From: Aquabacterium humicola
Lineage (GTDB): Bacteria > Pseudomonadota > Gammaproteobacteria > Burkholderiales > Burkholderiaceae_C
DNA length: 64,000 nt
Assembly: GCF_030167915.1 (NCBI RefSeq)
Contig: NZ_JARGNB010000006.1
Location: 1-64,000, forward strand
Direction of reading: 5' to 3'
Part shown: piece after piece, positions 35,315 to 44,594 of the stretch
Position numbering within the stretch: the first letter of the stretch is position 1
Layout of the letters: each line of letters begins with the position of its first letter
The notes under the pieces: generated by a model
Told to the model about the DNA's origin: nothing
The model's database searches: none
The model's input: the letters and a program-made list of their open reading frames with translations, nothing else
Position numbers and translations under genes: made by a program

Positions 35315-35953
35315 ATGGCCGCGGCCGGCTCGAGCACCCGTGATCGCATCCTCGAAACCAGCCTGCGGCTCTTCAACGAGGACGGCGTCGCCGCGGTCTC
35401 GACGCACCGCATCGCGGCCGAGCTCGGCATCAGCCCCGGCAACCTGCACTACCACTTCAAGACGAAGCAGCTGATCGTCACCTGGCTGTTCCGCCGCTTC
35501 GAGGACCGCTTCGCGCCGTGCATCGACGCGGCGGCCACGGTGACGGCGCTGGACGACCTGTGGCTGTCGCTGCACCTGACCTTCGAGGCCGTCAGCGCCT
35601 ACCGCTTCGTCTACCGCGATATCGACTACCTGCTCAACGAGTTCCCCGAGCTCGAGGCGCGCGCGCAGGCGCTGACCGCCCGCAACGTGCTGGCGGCCAA
35701 CGGGCTGTGCGCCGGCCTGGCGGCGGCCGGCGTGATCGACGCGAACGCGGGCGACGTCGAGATGCTGGCGCTGCAGATCGCCTTCACGACCACCTGCTGG
35801 TTCACGTTCAAGCGCCTGACGCCGCGTCCGCAGGACGGCAAGCATGCCGAGGCGGCGCTGGCCGCCTACTACACGCTGACGCTGCTGTCGCCCTACGTCG
35901 TCGGCGAGGCGCGCGACTACCTGAACTACCTGCGCGCGAAGTACCTGCGCTGA
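35315..35953 (+). CDS. TetR-family transcriptional regulator
   Basis: A 212-residue repressor-type protein. The helix-turn-helix at about 9-55 (DRILETSLRLFNEDG, ISPGNLHYHFKTKQLI) is typical of TetR. The C-terminal ligand domain is all-helical. It lies 29 bp after the PHA-granule gene on the same strand, so it may control granule protein genes. Confidence 0.88.
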   Translation: MAAAGSSTRDRILETSLRLFNEDGVAAVSTHRIAAELGISPGNLHYHFKTKQLIVTWLFRRFEDRFAPCIDAAATVTALDDLWLSLHLTFEAVSAYRFVYRDIDYLLNEFPELEARAQALTARNVLAANGLCAGLAAAGVIDANAGDVEMLALQIAFTTTCWFTFKRLTPRPQDGKHAEAALAAYYTLTLLSPYVVGEARDYLNYLRAKYLR

Positions 35954-35957
35954 CGCG

Positions 35958-37331
35958 CTACAGCGGCACCGCCAGGCGGTAGGCGGCCGCCCGCGGATGG
36001 CCGGCATTCAGCTCGGCGAGCCAGGGCCGCACCTGCAGCCGGGCGCCCTCGTCGACCCAGGCCAGCCGGCCGCGCAGGCGCGCCGGCAGGTCCTGCCGGT
36101 CAAGCCAGGTCGCCCGCTCGGCCGGCGGCACGCGCTGCAGCTGCACGGCCAGCACCGTGCGCAGCGCCTGTCGGTGCAGCTCGGCGTCGGCCTGGCGCGC
36201 AAAGTACTCGTCATAGGGCGCGCCTTCCAGCACGCCGACCAGCGCCATGCCCAGCGTATTGCGCCAGGCCAGCCCGCGCGGCGCGGCAAGGCCGGACTGC
36301 CGCTGCGCGATCGCGTGGTCGAGCGCGGCGTCGAGGCCCGGGCCGGCGCTCGCCATCACGCGCAGCCAGCGCTCGTCCATCGCTCGCCGAGTGGCCTGCG
36401 GCAAGAGGCCGATGCGCCCCTGGCAGGCCCAGTGGCCGGCCAGGTCGAGCGCACGCGACGGCACGCCCAGCAGCATCGTCGCCAAGCCGCCGCCGCACTC
36501 GGCCATCAGGTCATCGAGGCTGCCGCGCATCAGCGCGTGTTCGGTCTTCAGCCACTCGCCCGGGGCCAGGGCCTGCGGCGGCAGCGGCGGCAGCAGTGCG
36601 ATCAGATCGGCGGACCACGCCGGCCGCAGCAGCGCCACCGCGCCCAGGCCCTGGAACTGCAGCTCCATCATGCGCACCGCCACCATCTCGCAGACCAGCA
36701 TGCGGCAGCCAACCAGCAGGGCCTCGGCCAGCTGCCGGCCCTCACGCAGGCGCCGCACGGCGGCATCGCGGTCGTCGCGCGAGGCGGCCAGCACCGCCTG
36801 GCCGGACAGCCACAGCGCGCATTGCACCGCGCCGCTGTAGGCCGGCAGCGGCGACGCTGCATGCAGCCGTGCCGGCAGGTGCTCTTCGTAGCGCAGGTCG
36901 CCGGCGAGCGCGGCAGCGCAGCGCTGGCCCAGCAGGGCGGCCGGCGCCAGCTGCCGGCCCAGCTGCGGCAGCGAGGCCGCCAGCAGCTGCGCACAGTCCT
37001 GCGGTGCGCGGCAATCCAGCGGCAGGCCTTCGATCGGCCGCGGCCGCTGGCCGGCGTCCGGGCCGCGGCCGGTGGCGGCGGCCTGCAGCCATTCGCGGCG
37101 GCCGACGGCCTCGGGCGCTTCGCCGGGCGGTGCCAGCAGGCCCTGCACGGCGAAGAAAAGCGGCGAGCCGGGCGGGTTCGGCGGCAGGGCCAGCGCGGCG
37201 GGCACCGGCTGGTCCCGGTCGTCGACCACGTTGCTGGCCAGCCAGGCGAGCATGAGCACGCCGAGCAGGGCGAGCAGTGCGAGCAGGCCGCGCAGACTCA
37301 CGCGCGCGATGCCGCGCAGGCCGGGCGTCAT
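35958..37331 (-). CDS. Hypothetical membrane-anchored protein
   Basis: A 457-residue protein with one N-terminal membrane segment (about 14-33) and a large, helical, Leu/Ala-rich domain. Four cysteines lie in DCRAPQDCAQLL, LGQRC and GCRMLVCEM. I do not recognise a family. It is convergent with the TetR gene, 4 bp apart, and in the same direction as gspB. Confidence 0.6.
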   Translation of the reverse strand: MTPGLRGIARVSLRGLLALLALLGVLMLAWLASNVVDDRDQPVPAALALPPNPPGSPLFFAVQGLLAPPGEAPEAVGRREWLQAAATGRGPDAGQRPRPIEGLPLDCRAPQDCAQLLAASLPQLGRQLAPAALLGQRCAAALAGDLRYEEHLPARLHAASPLPAYSGAVQCALWLSGQAVLAASRDDRDAAVRRLREGRQLAEALLVGCRMLVCEMVAVRMMELQFQGLGAVALLRPAWSADLIALLPPLPPQALAPGEWLKTEHALMRGSLDDLMAECGGGLATMLLGVPSRALDLAGHWACQGRIGLLPQATRRAMDERWLRVMASAGPGLDAALDHAIAQRQSGLAAPRGLAWRNTLGMALVGVLEGAPYDEYFARQADAELHRQALRTVLAVQLQRVPPAERATWLDRQDLPARLRGRLAWVDEGARLQVRPWLAELNAGHPRAAAYRLAVPL

Positions 37332-37459
37332 CGTTCATGCCGGCGCGAACGCCGCGTCGTGGCAGGGCCGCCATGATGCGCACCGGTCGTGCCGGTGACA
37401 AGGCCCCAGGTCGTGCGTTGCCGGCGGCTGACGCGACGGGCGCGCCGGCACGCTGCGGG

Positions 37460-38224
37460 TCAGTAGCGCAGCTCGAAGCGCGTGCCGCGGAAATCGAGCA
37501 CCGCGCTGCGCAGCCTGATCTGCAGCAGCGTCAACCCGGGCGCGAGCTGATCGCCTTCGCGGAAGGGCTGGCCGTTGACGATCAGCAGGCGCGCCGAGGG
37601 CTGCGGCGAGTCCATCGCCCCACCGGGCTGCAGCGTTGGGATCTGGCGGCGCAGTGCCTCGGGCAGCTCGGCGAGCGTCGGCAGGCGTTCGGTGGCCGGC
37701 GGCGGCGTTGTCGCCGCACTGGCCGCGGGCACGCGGGCCGCCGCTGCGCTCGCCGCGGGCATGCGGGCCGTCGCCGCGCTGGCCGCCGGGGGAGCTGCAG
37801 CCACGGCGCTGGCCGCTGCTTTTGGCGGGGAGGCGGTATCGGCCTTCGCGACCGGTTCCGGCATCGGGATCGGCTCGGGCGGCAGGGTGGCGGTCGCGGG
37901 GGACGCGGGGGTGACGGGGGCGGCGTTGGGAGCCGATGGCGCCGGCACGGGCGGAACCGGCGCCGGCGGGGCGAGCACCGCCGGCGGCAGCGTCGTGGTG
38001 GCGGCCGGCGCCGGCGCGTCGGGCGCCTTCAGCAGCCACCACGCCAGCGCCGCCCCGATCGCCAGCAGGCCGACGGCGCCGGCGCCCATCAGCGCAAAGA
38101 CCGTCGTCGAGCGCGGCCCCGCGTCGGCCGCGGCCGGCGCCTGCGGCTGGCTCTGCAGCCCGGGCAGCGCACCGCGCTGGCGTTCGGCGTCGGCGCGGCG
38201 AAGGGCATCCAGCACGTAGGACAT
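37460..38224 (-). CDS. gspB: GspB-like type II secretion assembly protein
   Basis: A 254-residue protein. The start MSYVLDALRRADAERQRG is the signature of this family. A single membrane segment lies at about 45-65. An Ala/Pro-rich low-complexity linker fills about 70-180. The C-terminal 70 residues form the periplasmic domain (ARLLIVNGQPFREGDQL, LRSAVLDFRGTRFELRY). It works with GspA to place the secretin through peptidoglycan. It follows the gspA-like gene by two bases. Confidence 0.82.
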   Translation of the reverse strand: MSYVLDALRRADAERQRGALPGLQSQPQAPAAADAGPRSTTVFALMGAGAVGLLAIGAALAWWLLKAPDAPAPAATTTLPPAVLAPPAPVPPVPAPSAPNAAPVTPASPATATLPPEPIPMPEPVAKADTASPPKAAASAVAAAPPAASAATARMPAASAAAARVPAASAATTPPPATERLPTLAELPEALRRQIPTLQPGGAMDSPQPSARLLIVNGQPFREGDQLAPGLTLLQIRLRSAVLDFRGTRFELRY

Positions 38225-38226
38225 CG

Positions 38227-39849
38227 TCAGTGTTCCAGGCGCGGCTCGGACACGCCGGCCGCGCGGTTCAGTTGCATCAGCGTCAGCGGGCCGGCGCGGC
38301 CATCGGCGGAAAGCCCCTGCGCGCGCTGGAAGGCCGCGATGCGCGCACGCTGCGCGGCGGCATCGTCGTGCTCGCTGCCACCGAGCTGCGCGGCGATGGC
38401 CGCGGCGTCGTTGCCGGCGGGGCGGCGCCACAGCGTCGAGAAGTCGCCGCGCCAGCGCGCCGCGAGTGCATCGATCGGCAGCGCGACGGTGTCGGTGCCC
38501 AGGCGCAGCAGCGCATCGCGTTCGCGCAGGCCGACCAGCAGCGCGCTGCGCGGCCGGCCGGCGGGATCGACCAGCGTCAGCAGGCCGGGGCGGTCGAGCT
38601 GGCGGATCTGCGCCAGCGTCAGCGCGGCGCTGCGGTGGCAGCGCAGCGGACCGTCGGCGGCGCAGGGATCGTCGGCCGCCGCGGTGCCGGGCCAGTAAGT
38701 GGCGAGCGCGCGCCACGCAGCCGTGTCGTCGGCCTCGAGCCGCGGCCACAGCGCGTCGAGGCCGATCGCCGGAATCACCACCGGTGCCGACGCCGCGGCG
38801 GACGCCCCGGCGGCCCCGGCTGCCGCAGCCGAAGCGGCGGGCGATGCGGCCACGGCCGGTGCTGACGCCTGCGCCGCCGCCGCCGCTGCATCCCGCGGCG
38901 CGGTGATGCCCGGCGCGCCGCTTCGATCCGCGCGCCAGTGCTGCACGGCCGCCCACAGGCCGGCGGCGGCCAGCAGCCCGGCGCCAGCGGCCAGCGCGAT
39001 GCGCCGCGAACGGGTCGCGGGCGTCAGCGCCGCATCGTCGAACACTTCGCGCGCCGCCTGCGCGACGGTGCGCCGGTCCACCCGCTCGCGGCGCTGGCTC
39101 CACGCGCCGAGCAGCGCGCGGTCGGCCAGCAGGTTGATGCGCCGCGGCACACCGCGCGCCAGCGCGTGCAGGCGCTTCAGCGCGCCGGCGTCGAAGGGCA
39201 GCGGCCCCTGGGCGCCGGCCACCTCGAGCCGGTGCCGCACGTAGGCCTCGGTCTCGGCGGCCGACAGCGCCTGCAGGTGGTAGCGCGCGATCACCCGCTG
39301 CGCCAGCGCGGCGAGCTGCGGCGCCTGCAGCATCGTGCGCAGCTCCGGCTGGCCGATCAGCACTATCTGCAGCAGCTTGCGCTCGGCGGTTTCCAGGTTC
39401 GTCAGCAGGCGCAGCTGCTCCAGCAGCTCCGGCGTCAGGTCCTGCGCCTCGTCGATGATCAGCACGTTGTTGCGCCCGGCCGCGTGTTCGCGCAGCAGGA
39501 AGGCGTTCAGCGCGTCGACGTAGTCCTTCACCGTGGCGGTAGCGGCCGGCGGCAGCGCGCCGATGCGGAATTCCTCGGCCACCGCGCGCAGCAGCTCGGT
39601 CACCGTCAGCCGCGGATTGAAGATGTAGGCGACATTGCAGTGCGCCGGCAGCTGTTCGAGGAAGCAGCGGCAGACGGTGGTCTTGCCGGCACCGATCTCG
39701 CCGGTCAGCAGCACGAAGCCGCCGCCGCCCTGCAGCCCGAACAGCAGGTGCGCCAGCGCCTCGCGATGGCGCTCGCTCATGAACAGGAAGCGCGGATCGG
39801 GGGCGATCGAGAACGGCTCGCGCGCCAGGCCGAACGACGGGGCGTACAT
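38227..39849 (-). CDS. gspA: GspA/ExeA-like AAA ATPase with peptidoglycan-binding domain
   Basis: A 540-residue inner-membrane ATPase. The start MYAPSFGLAREPFSIAPDPR is family-typical. Walker A is GEIGAGKTT and Walker B NVLIIDEAQDL. A membrane segment lies at about 285-305. The periplasmic part ends in a peptidoglycan-binding-like repeat (RIAAFQRAQGLSADGRAGPL). With GspB it forms the complex that inserts the type II secretion secretin. No other secretion genes lie here. Confidence 0.88.
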   Translation of the reverse strand: MYAPSFGLAREPFSIAPDPRFLFMSERHREALAHLLFGLQGGGGFVLLTGEIGAGKTTVCRCFLEQLPAHCNVAYIFNPRLTVTELLRAVAEEFRIGALPPAATATVKDYVDALNAFLLREHAAGRNNVLIIDEAQDLTPELLEQLRLLTNLETAERKLLQIVLIGQPELRTMLQAPQLAALAQRVIARYHLQALSAAETEAYVRHRLEVAGAQGPLPFDAGALKRLHALARGVPRRINLLADRALLGAWSQRRERVDRRTVAQAAREVFDDAALTPATRSRRIALAAGAGLLAAAGLWAAVQHWRADRSGAPGITAPRDAAAAAAQASAPAVAASPAASAAAAGAAGASAAASAPVVIPAIGLDALWPRLEADDTAAWRALATYWPGTAAADDPCAADGPLRCHRSAALTLAQIRQLDRPGLLTLVDPAGRPRSALLVGLRERDALLRLGTDTVALPIDALAARWRGDFSTLWRRPAGNDAAAIAAQLGGSEHDDAAAQRARIAAFQRAQGLSADGRAGPLTLMQLNRAAGVSEPRLEH

Positions 39850-39937
39850 CACGAAGCGGGCCGGGGGCGGAACATCCGCGCGATTGTGACCAACCGGCGG
39901 CGCTTTCTCGGCGACCGATAGACTCCCGGCGCCGCCA

Positions 39938-41797
39938 TTGCCGCCCGCCCGACCGTTGTCGCCCGATCCTGCTGCCCCTTCCACCGCGCCGGCCGTGCGT
40001 GCCGCCGCGGTGCTCGCCGGTTCGACCGATGCGACCGAGCTGGCGACGCTGCTCGGCTGGCCGGTGCACGAGGTGCTCGCGGCCGGCCCGGTCGATGTGC
40101 CGGCGGACACCGCGCCGCTGGCGGAGTGGTTCCGCGCCGCTCCCGAGGTCGCGTCGCGCACCTTCGCGCGTGCGCTCGCCTGGCTGTCGGCCCAGGGTCG
40201 CGTCGAGCAGGCCGCGCCGCTGGTGCTGGCCTTCGGCACGCCGGCGCAGCGGCTGGCGCTGCTGGAGCAGGCCGGCTGGCTGCTGCTGTGGCGGCCGCGG
40301 CGCGCGGTGCTCGGGCCGCTGCTGGCCAGCGTGTCGATGGAGCCCGGCGCCGATGCGGTGCTGCCATTGCAGCTGGCGTGGTGGATCGAGGTCGAGCGGG
40401 TGTCGCACGTCGCCGAACGGCGCCTTCAACAGCTTGCGGAGCGACGCCGGCAGCAGACGGCGGCCGACGACCCCGCGCTGCCGCTGCCGCTGCGTGCGGC
40501 GCTGCATTCGCGGCTGGCGCAGGTGTTCGACGACGCGCGAGGCGCGCTGCGCTGGGCCCGACAGGCCGAGGCGGGTTACCCGACCGACCTCACGCCGGAC
40601 GCGCTTTTCGCGCGTTATGCGCTGGGCCTCGCGCTGCTCGACGCCGGCCAGCCGCGCGCGGCGCTGGCGCCGCTGGCCACGCTGCTGCACGCCTGCGCCC
40701 GCGACGGGTTGCCGATGCTGGCGCTGGATGCCTTCGCCGCGCAGGCCCGGGCCCACGACGAGCTGGGCGACGACGCCGCGCTGCGCACGACGCTGGACGC
40801 CGCCCGGGCGCTGGCGCAGGCGCAGGGCATCGCCGACGCGCCAGCGCTGCAGCTGCTGGAACGCCTGCGCCGCGGACAGGCGCTGCGCCGCGCGGCCTTC
40901 GCCGAGCCGCCGACCGCCCCCGGCACGGACAGCGACACCCCGCTCGCACCGCCGCTGCCGGCGACGGACTACGACGCCTTCCCGAACCTGGTGCTCGACG
41001 CGCTGGCACTGCTGCAGGCAGACGCCTTGGCCGAGGCGGCCGACGCGCTGGCAGCGCTGGCGCGCCGCGAAACGCAGGCCTTCCACTGCCGCAAGTGGCG
41101 CAACGCGCATCGCCACGCGCGGCTGTGGTGGCTGGCGCGGCGGCCGCAGGCGGCGGCGCTGGCCGACGCGATGGCCGAGGTGCCGGCGGTCGACGAGGCG
41201 TCGACGCTGGTCGAGCTGCACCAGGCGGTGCTCGCCGCGGCGGCCGCGGCGCTCGCCGGCCGGCCGATCGACGCGGCGATGCTCGCCGCCTGGCAGGCCG
41301 AGCTCGGCGCCCGCGGCCTCGTGCGGCTGTCGCAGCGCCTGGCGCTGGTGCAGGCCATCGGCACCCCGCCCGACACCGACGCGCTGCTCGGCTGGCTGGG
41401 CGCGCAGGCGGCCGACCCGGCGCCCTGGGACGCGGCCTGGCTCGCGCCCAAGCTCGCCAAGGGACTGGAGGCGCTGCTGACGACGCCGGCGATCGTGCGC
41501 TACCCGGCCGAACGCGCGCTCGCGCAGCGCCTGCTGCAGCACATGCTCGCACCGCCGGCGGTCGACACACCGGCGGAGGCCGTCGACATCGCCGCCCCGG
41601 CCGACCTGACGCATCGCGAATGGGAAATCCTGCAGCTGATCGGCCGCCACTACACGAACGAGCAGATCGCGCACCAGCTCAACGTCTCGCTGGCGACCGT
41701 CAAGACGCACATCAACCGCGTCTACGGCAAGCTGGGCATCGGCTCGCGCGCCGAAGCGGTGCAGCGGGCGCACGCGCTGCAGCGGCCGGCGGGCTGA
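39938..41797 (+). CDS. MalT-like LuxR-type regulator lacking the N-terminal ATPase domain
   Basis: Up to 619 residues if read from TTG 39938; GTG 39995 and 40010 are alternatives and no ATG exists near the start. The C-terminal 65 residues are a LuxR-type helix-turn-helix (LTHREWEILQLIGRHYTNEQ, LNVSLATVKTHINRVYGKLG). The middle is a helical TPR-like repeat region as in the MalT sugar-sensing domain. The P-loop ATPase domain that normally occupies the first 240 residues of MalT (901 residues) is missing, and the space upstream is occupied by the divergent gspA gene. It sits 199 bp before malZ and probably regulates it. Confidence 0.8.
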   Translation: MPPARPLSPDPAAPSTAPAVRAAAVLAGSTDATELATLLGWPVHEVLAAGPVDVPADTAPLAEWFRAAPEVASRTFARALAWLSAQGRVEQAAPLVLAFGTPAQRLALLEQAGWLLLWRPRRAVLGPLLASVSMEPGADAVLPLQLAWWIEVERVSHVAERRLQQLAERRRQQTAADDPALPLPLRAALHSRLAQVFDDARGALRWARQAEAGYPTDLTPDALFARYALGLALLDAGQPRAALAPLATLLHACARDGLPMLALDAFAAQARAHDELGDDAALRTTLDAARALAQAQGIADAPALQLLERLRRGQALRRAAFAEPPTAPGTDSDTPLAPPLPATDYDAFPNLVLDALALLQADALAEAADALAALARRETQAFHCRKWRNAHRHARLWWLARRPQAAALADAMAEVPAVDEASTLVELHQAVLAAAAAALAGRPIDAAMLAAWQAELGARGLVRLSQRLALVQAIGTPPDTDALLGWLGAQAADPAPWDAAWLAPKLAKGLEALLTTPAIVRYPAERALAQRLLQHMLAPPAVDTPAEAVDIAAPADLTHREWEILQLIGRHYTNEQIAHQLNVSLATVKTHINRVYGKLGIGSRAEAVQRAHALQRPAG

Positions 41798-41899
41798 CGG
41801 CGCGGCGCGTCGGGCACCGCCCCCATGCTGGGCGTCGAGCACGCCGTCGTGCCGGGCACACCGAGCGCTGTCGTCGCATCCTCACGACAGGGTTAAACC

Positions 41900-41933
41900 C
41901 ATCCACCGCGACGATCCACCCCCCCGGTGGATG
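41900..41933. promoter_or_regulatory. Three GGTGGAT-type motifs upstream of malZ
   Basis: CATCCACCG (41900-41908) and CGGTGGATG (41925-41933) form a perfect inverted repeat; GATCCACC at 41913-41920 is a third partial copy. They lie 64-97 bp before malZ. The motif is near but not equal to the enterobacterial MalT box (GGGGATGAGG). They are candidate sites for the adjacent LuxR-type regulator. Confidence 0.5.
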
Positions 41934-41996
41934 CCAGCGCGCGGCCCGGCGCCGAAGAATGGCCGCAGTCCTTCAGAACGAGAAAGAGAGACTGCC

Positions 41997-43823
41997 ATGC
42001 TGCTGCTGCACCCGCCGATCTCCCCGTGGCTCGTCCGCACCGACAGCGGCTGCCGCGTCACGCTGCTGACCGACCAGGCCGACCTGGCGGCCGTCTACCT
42101 GCGAGTGCTGCCGGACAACGAGGAGTACCTGTTCCCGATGCAGCCCGCCGGCCGGTCCGGTGCGCTGCATGCCTGGGTCGGCGAGATGCCGTGGGACGGC
42201 GGCAACCCGGCGACCCTCTACGCCTTCAAGGCGCTGGGCGGCGAGGGCCTCGGCGACGGCCAGTGCTGGCTGGCCGCCGACGGCACGCATGCGCACGTGC
42301 CGCCCGAGGCGGCGCATTTCCGCGCCGTGCGCGAGCTGCCGCCGGCCTGGGTGCGCGACCAGGTGTTCTACCAGGTGTTCCCCGATCGCTTCGCGCGTGG
42401 CGAAGAAACACGCAACCGCGACGGCGAGACCGTCTACGGCAGCCGCCCGGTGGCCGCGCAGCAGCTCGAGTGGGGCGCGCCGCTCGACCCCGACCACGCG
42501 CAGAACTCGTTCTACGGCGGCGACCTCGACGGCCTGCGCGCGAAGCTGGGCCACCTGCAGCAGGCGGTGGGCGCTACCGCGGTCTACCTGAACCCGGTGT
42601 TCACCTCGGGCAGCAACCACCGCTACGACACCGAGGACTACGACAACGTCGACCCCGCGCTCGGCGGCAATGCGGCGCTGGAGCGGCTGTCCGCGGCGAT
42701 GCATTCACGTGGCATGCGGCTGGTGCTCGACGCGGTGCTGAACCACACCAGCACCAACCACCCCTGGTTCAACCGCTGGGGGCAGCATGCCGAGGTGGGC
42801 GCGGACCAGTCGGCCGAGTCGCCGTGGCGCGCGTGGTACGCGTTCAACGACGCCGGCCATCCGATCTACTGGAAGGGCCACGATTCGCTGCCGGTGCTCG
42901 ACTTCTCGCACGCCGCGCTGCGCGAGGCGGTGTACGAGGGGCCGGATTCGATCGTGAAGAAGTGGCTGCGCGCGCCGTACTCGATCGACGGCTGGCGGCT
43001 GGACGTGATCCACATGCTGGGCGAAGGCCCGGGCGCGAAGAATAACGCGCACCATGTGCGGCAGATCCGCCAGGCGATCAAGGACGAGCAGCCGCAGGCC
43101 TACGTGCTGGGCGAGCACTTCAGCGAAGCGACGCGCTGGCTGCAGGGCGACCAGGAAGACGGCTCGATGAACTACTACGGCTTCGCGCAGCCGGTGTGGG
43201 CCTGGCTGGCGGGCCAGGACACCAACGGCCATCCGGCACGCCTGAGCACCGCGCAGTTCGAGGCCTGGCTGAACCGCGCGCGCAGCGCGATCGGCTACGA
43301 CACCGCGCTGGTGCAGTTCAACCTGCTCGGCAGCCACGACACGCCGCGCTTCATGACCCGCCTGGCCGGCAACCGCGCGCGCGCGAAGCTGGCGATGACC
43401 CTGCTCTTCGCCTACCCCGGCGTGCCCTGCATCTACTACGGCGACGAGCTCGGCATGGAAGGTGGCGCCGACCCCGACTGCCGCCGCTGCATGGACTGGA
43501 GCGGCGCGACCTGGGACCGCGACCTGCTGGCGCACGTCAAGCGCCTGTCGACCTTGCGCCGCGAGCGCCGCGAGTGGCGCGAGGGCGCGTTCCAGGTGCT
43601 CGCGCAGGGCGACGAGTGGCTGGCCTTCGCGCGCCATACCGGGCAGGCGGCGTCGATCTGCGTGGTCAATCGGGGCGAGGCGGTGGACGTGGTGCTTCCG
43701 CTGGCGGCGCTGCCGGTCGAGGTGGCCGTCTGGCGCGACGCCGATGGCGCTGCGGTGCATGCTGCCGACGGCGTGCTGCGCCTGTCGGTGCCCGCCGAGA
43801 GCGGCGTGGTGATGATGGGTTGA
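41997..43823 (+). CDS. malZ: Maltodextrin glucosidase (GH13)
   Basis: A 608-residue cytoplasmic enzyme, close to the 604 residues of E. coli MalZ. An N-terminal beta domain (about 1-115) precedes the (beta/alpha)8 barrel. Conserved regions are YGGDLDGL, DAVLNHTSTNHPWF, GWRLDVIHML with nucleophile D336, GEHFSEATRW with acid/base E373, and NLLGSHDTPRF. It releases glucose from maltodextrins. A GAGAAAGAGA ribosome site precedes the ATG. With the GH65 operon it gives the cell two routes for alpha-1,4-glucans. Confidence 0.93.
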   Translation: MLLLHPPISPWLVRTDSGCRVTLLTDQADLAAVYLRVLPDNEEYLFPMQPAGRSGALHAWVGEMPWDGGNPATLYAFKALGGEGLGDGQCWLAADGTHAHVPPEAAHFRAVRELPPAWVRDQVFYQVFPDRFARGEETRNRDGETVYGSRPVAAQQLEWGAPLDPDHAQNSFYGGDLDGLRAKLGHLQQAVGATAVYLNPVFTSGSNHRYDTEDYDNVDPALGGNAALERLSAAMHSRGMRLVLDAVLNHTSTNHPWFNRWGQHAEVGADQSAESPWRAWYAFNDAGHPIYWKGHDSLPVLDFSHAALREAVYEGPDSIVKKWLRAPYSIDGWRLDVIHMLGEGPGAKNNAHHVRQIRQAIKDEQPQAYVLGEHFSEATRWLQGDQEDGSMNYYGFAQPVWAWLAGQDTNGHPARLSTAQFEAWLNRARSAIGYDTALVQFNLLGSHDTPRFMTRLAGNRARAKLAMTLLFAYPGVPCIYYGDELGMEGGADPDCRRCMDWSGATWDRDLLAHVKRLSTLRRERREWREGAFQVLAQGDEWLAFARHTGQAASICVVNRGEAVDVVLPLAALPVEVAVWRDADGAAVHAADGVLRLSVPAESGVVMMG

Positions 43824-43845
43824 TGCTTGAAGGGAATCACCGCCT

Positions 43846-43861
43846 GTAGTAACGTTGCTAC
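43846..43861. promoter_or_regulatory. Palindromic operator candidate before the toxin-antitoxin operon
   Basis: GTAGTAACGTTGCTAC is a 16-bp near-perfect palindrome with one mismatched pair. It overlaps a possible -10 region (TAACGT, 17 bp after TTGAAG at 43827) and lies 23 bp before the antitoxin ATG. Antitoxins of the Phd type bind such palindromes to repress their own operon. Confidence 0.6.
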
Positions 43862-43884
43862 GTTCTCGGGCTCTGCAAACCCTC

Positions 43885-44142
43885 ATGGCCACGACCACGC
43901 TCTCCAGCCGCGACTTCAACCAGGACACCGGCCGGGCCAAGCAGGCGGCGCGCAAGGGGCCGGTGGTCATCACCGATCGCGGCCGGCCTTCTCACGTGCT
44001 GCTGACCTATGGTGACTACGAGAAGCTGCTCGGCCGCGGCACCAGCCTGCTCGACGCGATCGCCCAGCAAGAGGGCGGCGACTTTCACTTCGATCCGCCG
44101 CGTGTCGAAGGGCTGAGCAAACCCGCCGACCTCGACGCATGA
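43885..44142 (+). CDS. Phd/YefM-family antitoxin
   Basis: ATG 43885 gives 85 residues. The N-terminal DNA-binding domain has the family pattern LSSRDFNQDTGRAKQAARKG then GPVVITDRGRPSHVLLTYGDYEKLL. The C-terminal 30 residues are acidic and flexible and would wrap the toxin. It overlaps the toxin gene by ATGA. Confidence 0.88.
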   Translation: MATTTLSSRDFNQDTGRAKQAARKGPVVITDRGRPSHVLLTYGDYEKLLGRGTSLLDAIAQQEGGDFHFDPPRVEGLSKPADLDA

Positions 44143-44591
44143 TCCTGCTGGACACGAATGTGGTCAGCGAGCTGCGTCGCCCGGCGCGCGCGGACCGCCA
44201 CGTGCTGGCCTGGGCGCAGGCTGCTGCCGCGGCGCAGTTCCACCTGTCGGTCATCACGGTGCTGGAGCTGGAATTGGGCATCCTGCGTGTGCAGCGACGG
44301 GATGCAGCACAAGGTGAGGTTCTGCGCGCATGGCTGGATGGGCAGGTGCTGCCCCAGTTCGAAGGCCGCATCCTGCCGATCGACACCGCCGTGGCCCTGC
44401 GCTGCGCGCGCCTTCATGTGCCGGATCCCCGCGCCGAGCGCGACGCCTTGATCGCGGCGACGGCGCTGGTCCACGGCATGACGGTCGCCACCCGCAACCA
44501 GGCCGACTTCGCGCCCACCGGCGTACCCACGATCAACCCGTGGGCCGCGCCACCCGCGGCGCCGCGCAGGCCGGCACGGCGACGGTCCTGA
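44139..44591 (+). CDS. PIN-domain toxin (FitB/VapC family)
   Basis: A 150-residue ribonuclease-type toxin. The active-site acidic residues begin with D5 in MILLDTNVVSELRRP, then VLELELGI, and continue in PRAERDALIAATALVHG and ATRNQADF. The C-terminal basic tail (RRPARRRS) is an extension. The PIN active site cleaves RNA with Mg2+ or Mn2+. It is convergent with the Calx-beta gene, 3 bp from its stop codon. Confidence 0.9.
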   Translation: MILLDTNVVSELRRPARADRHVLAWAQAAAAAQFHLSVITVLELELGILRVQRRDAAQGEVLRAWLDGQVLPQFEGRILPIDTAVALRCARLHVPDPRAERDALIAATALVHGMTVATRNQADFAPTGVPTINPWAAPPAAPRRPARRRS

Positions 44592-44594
44592 CGC

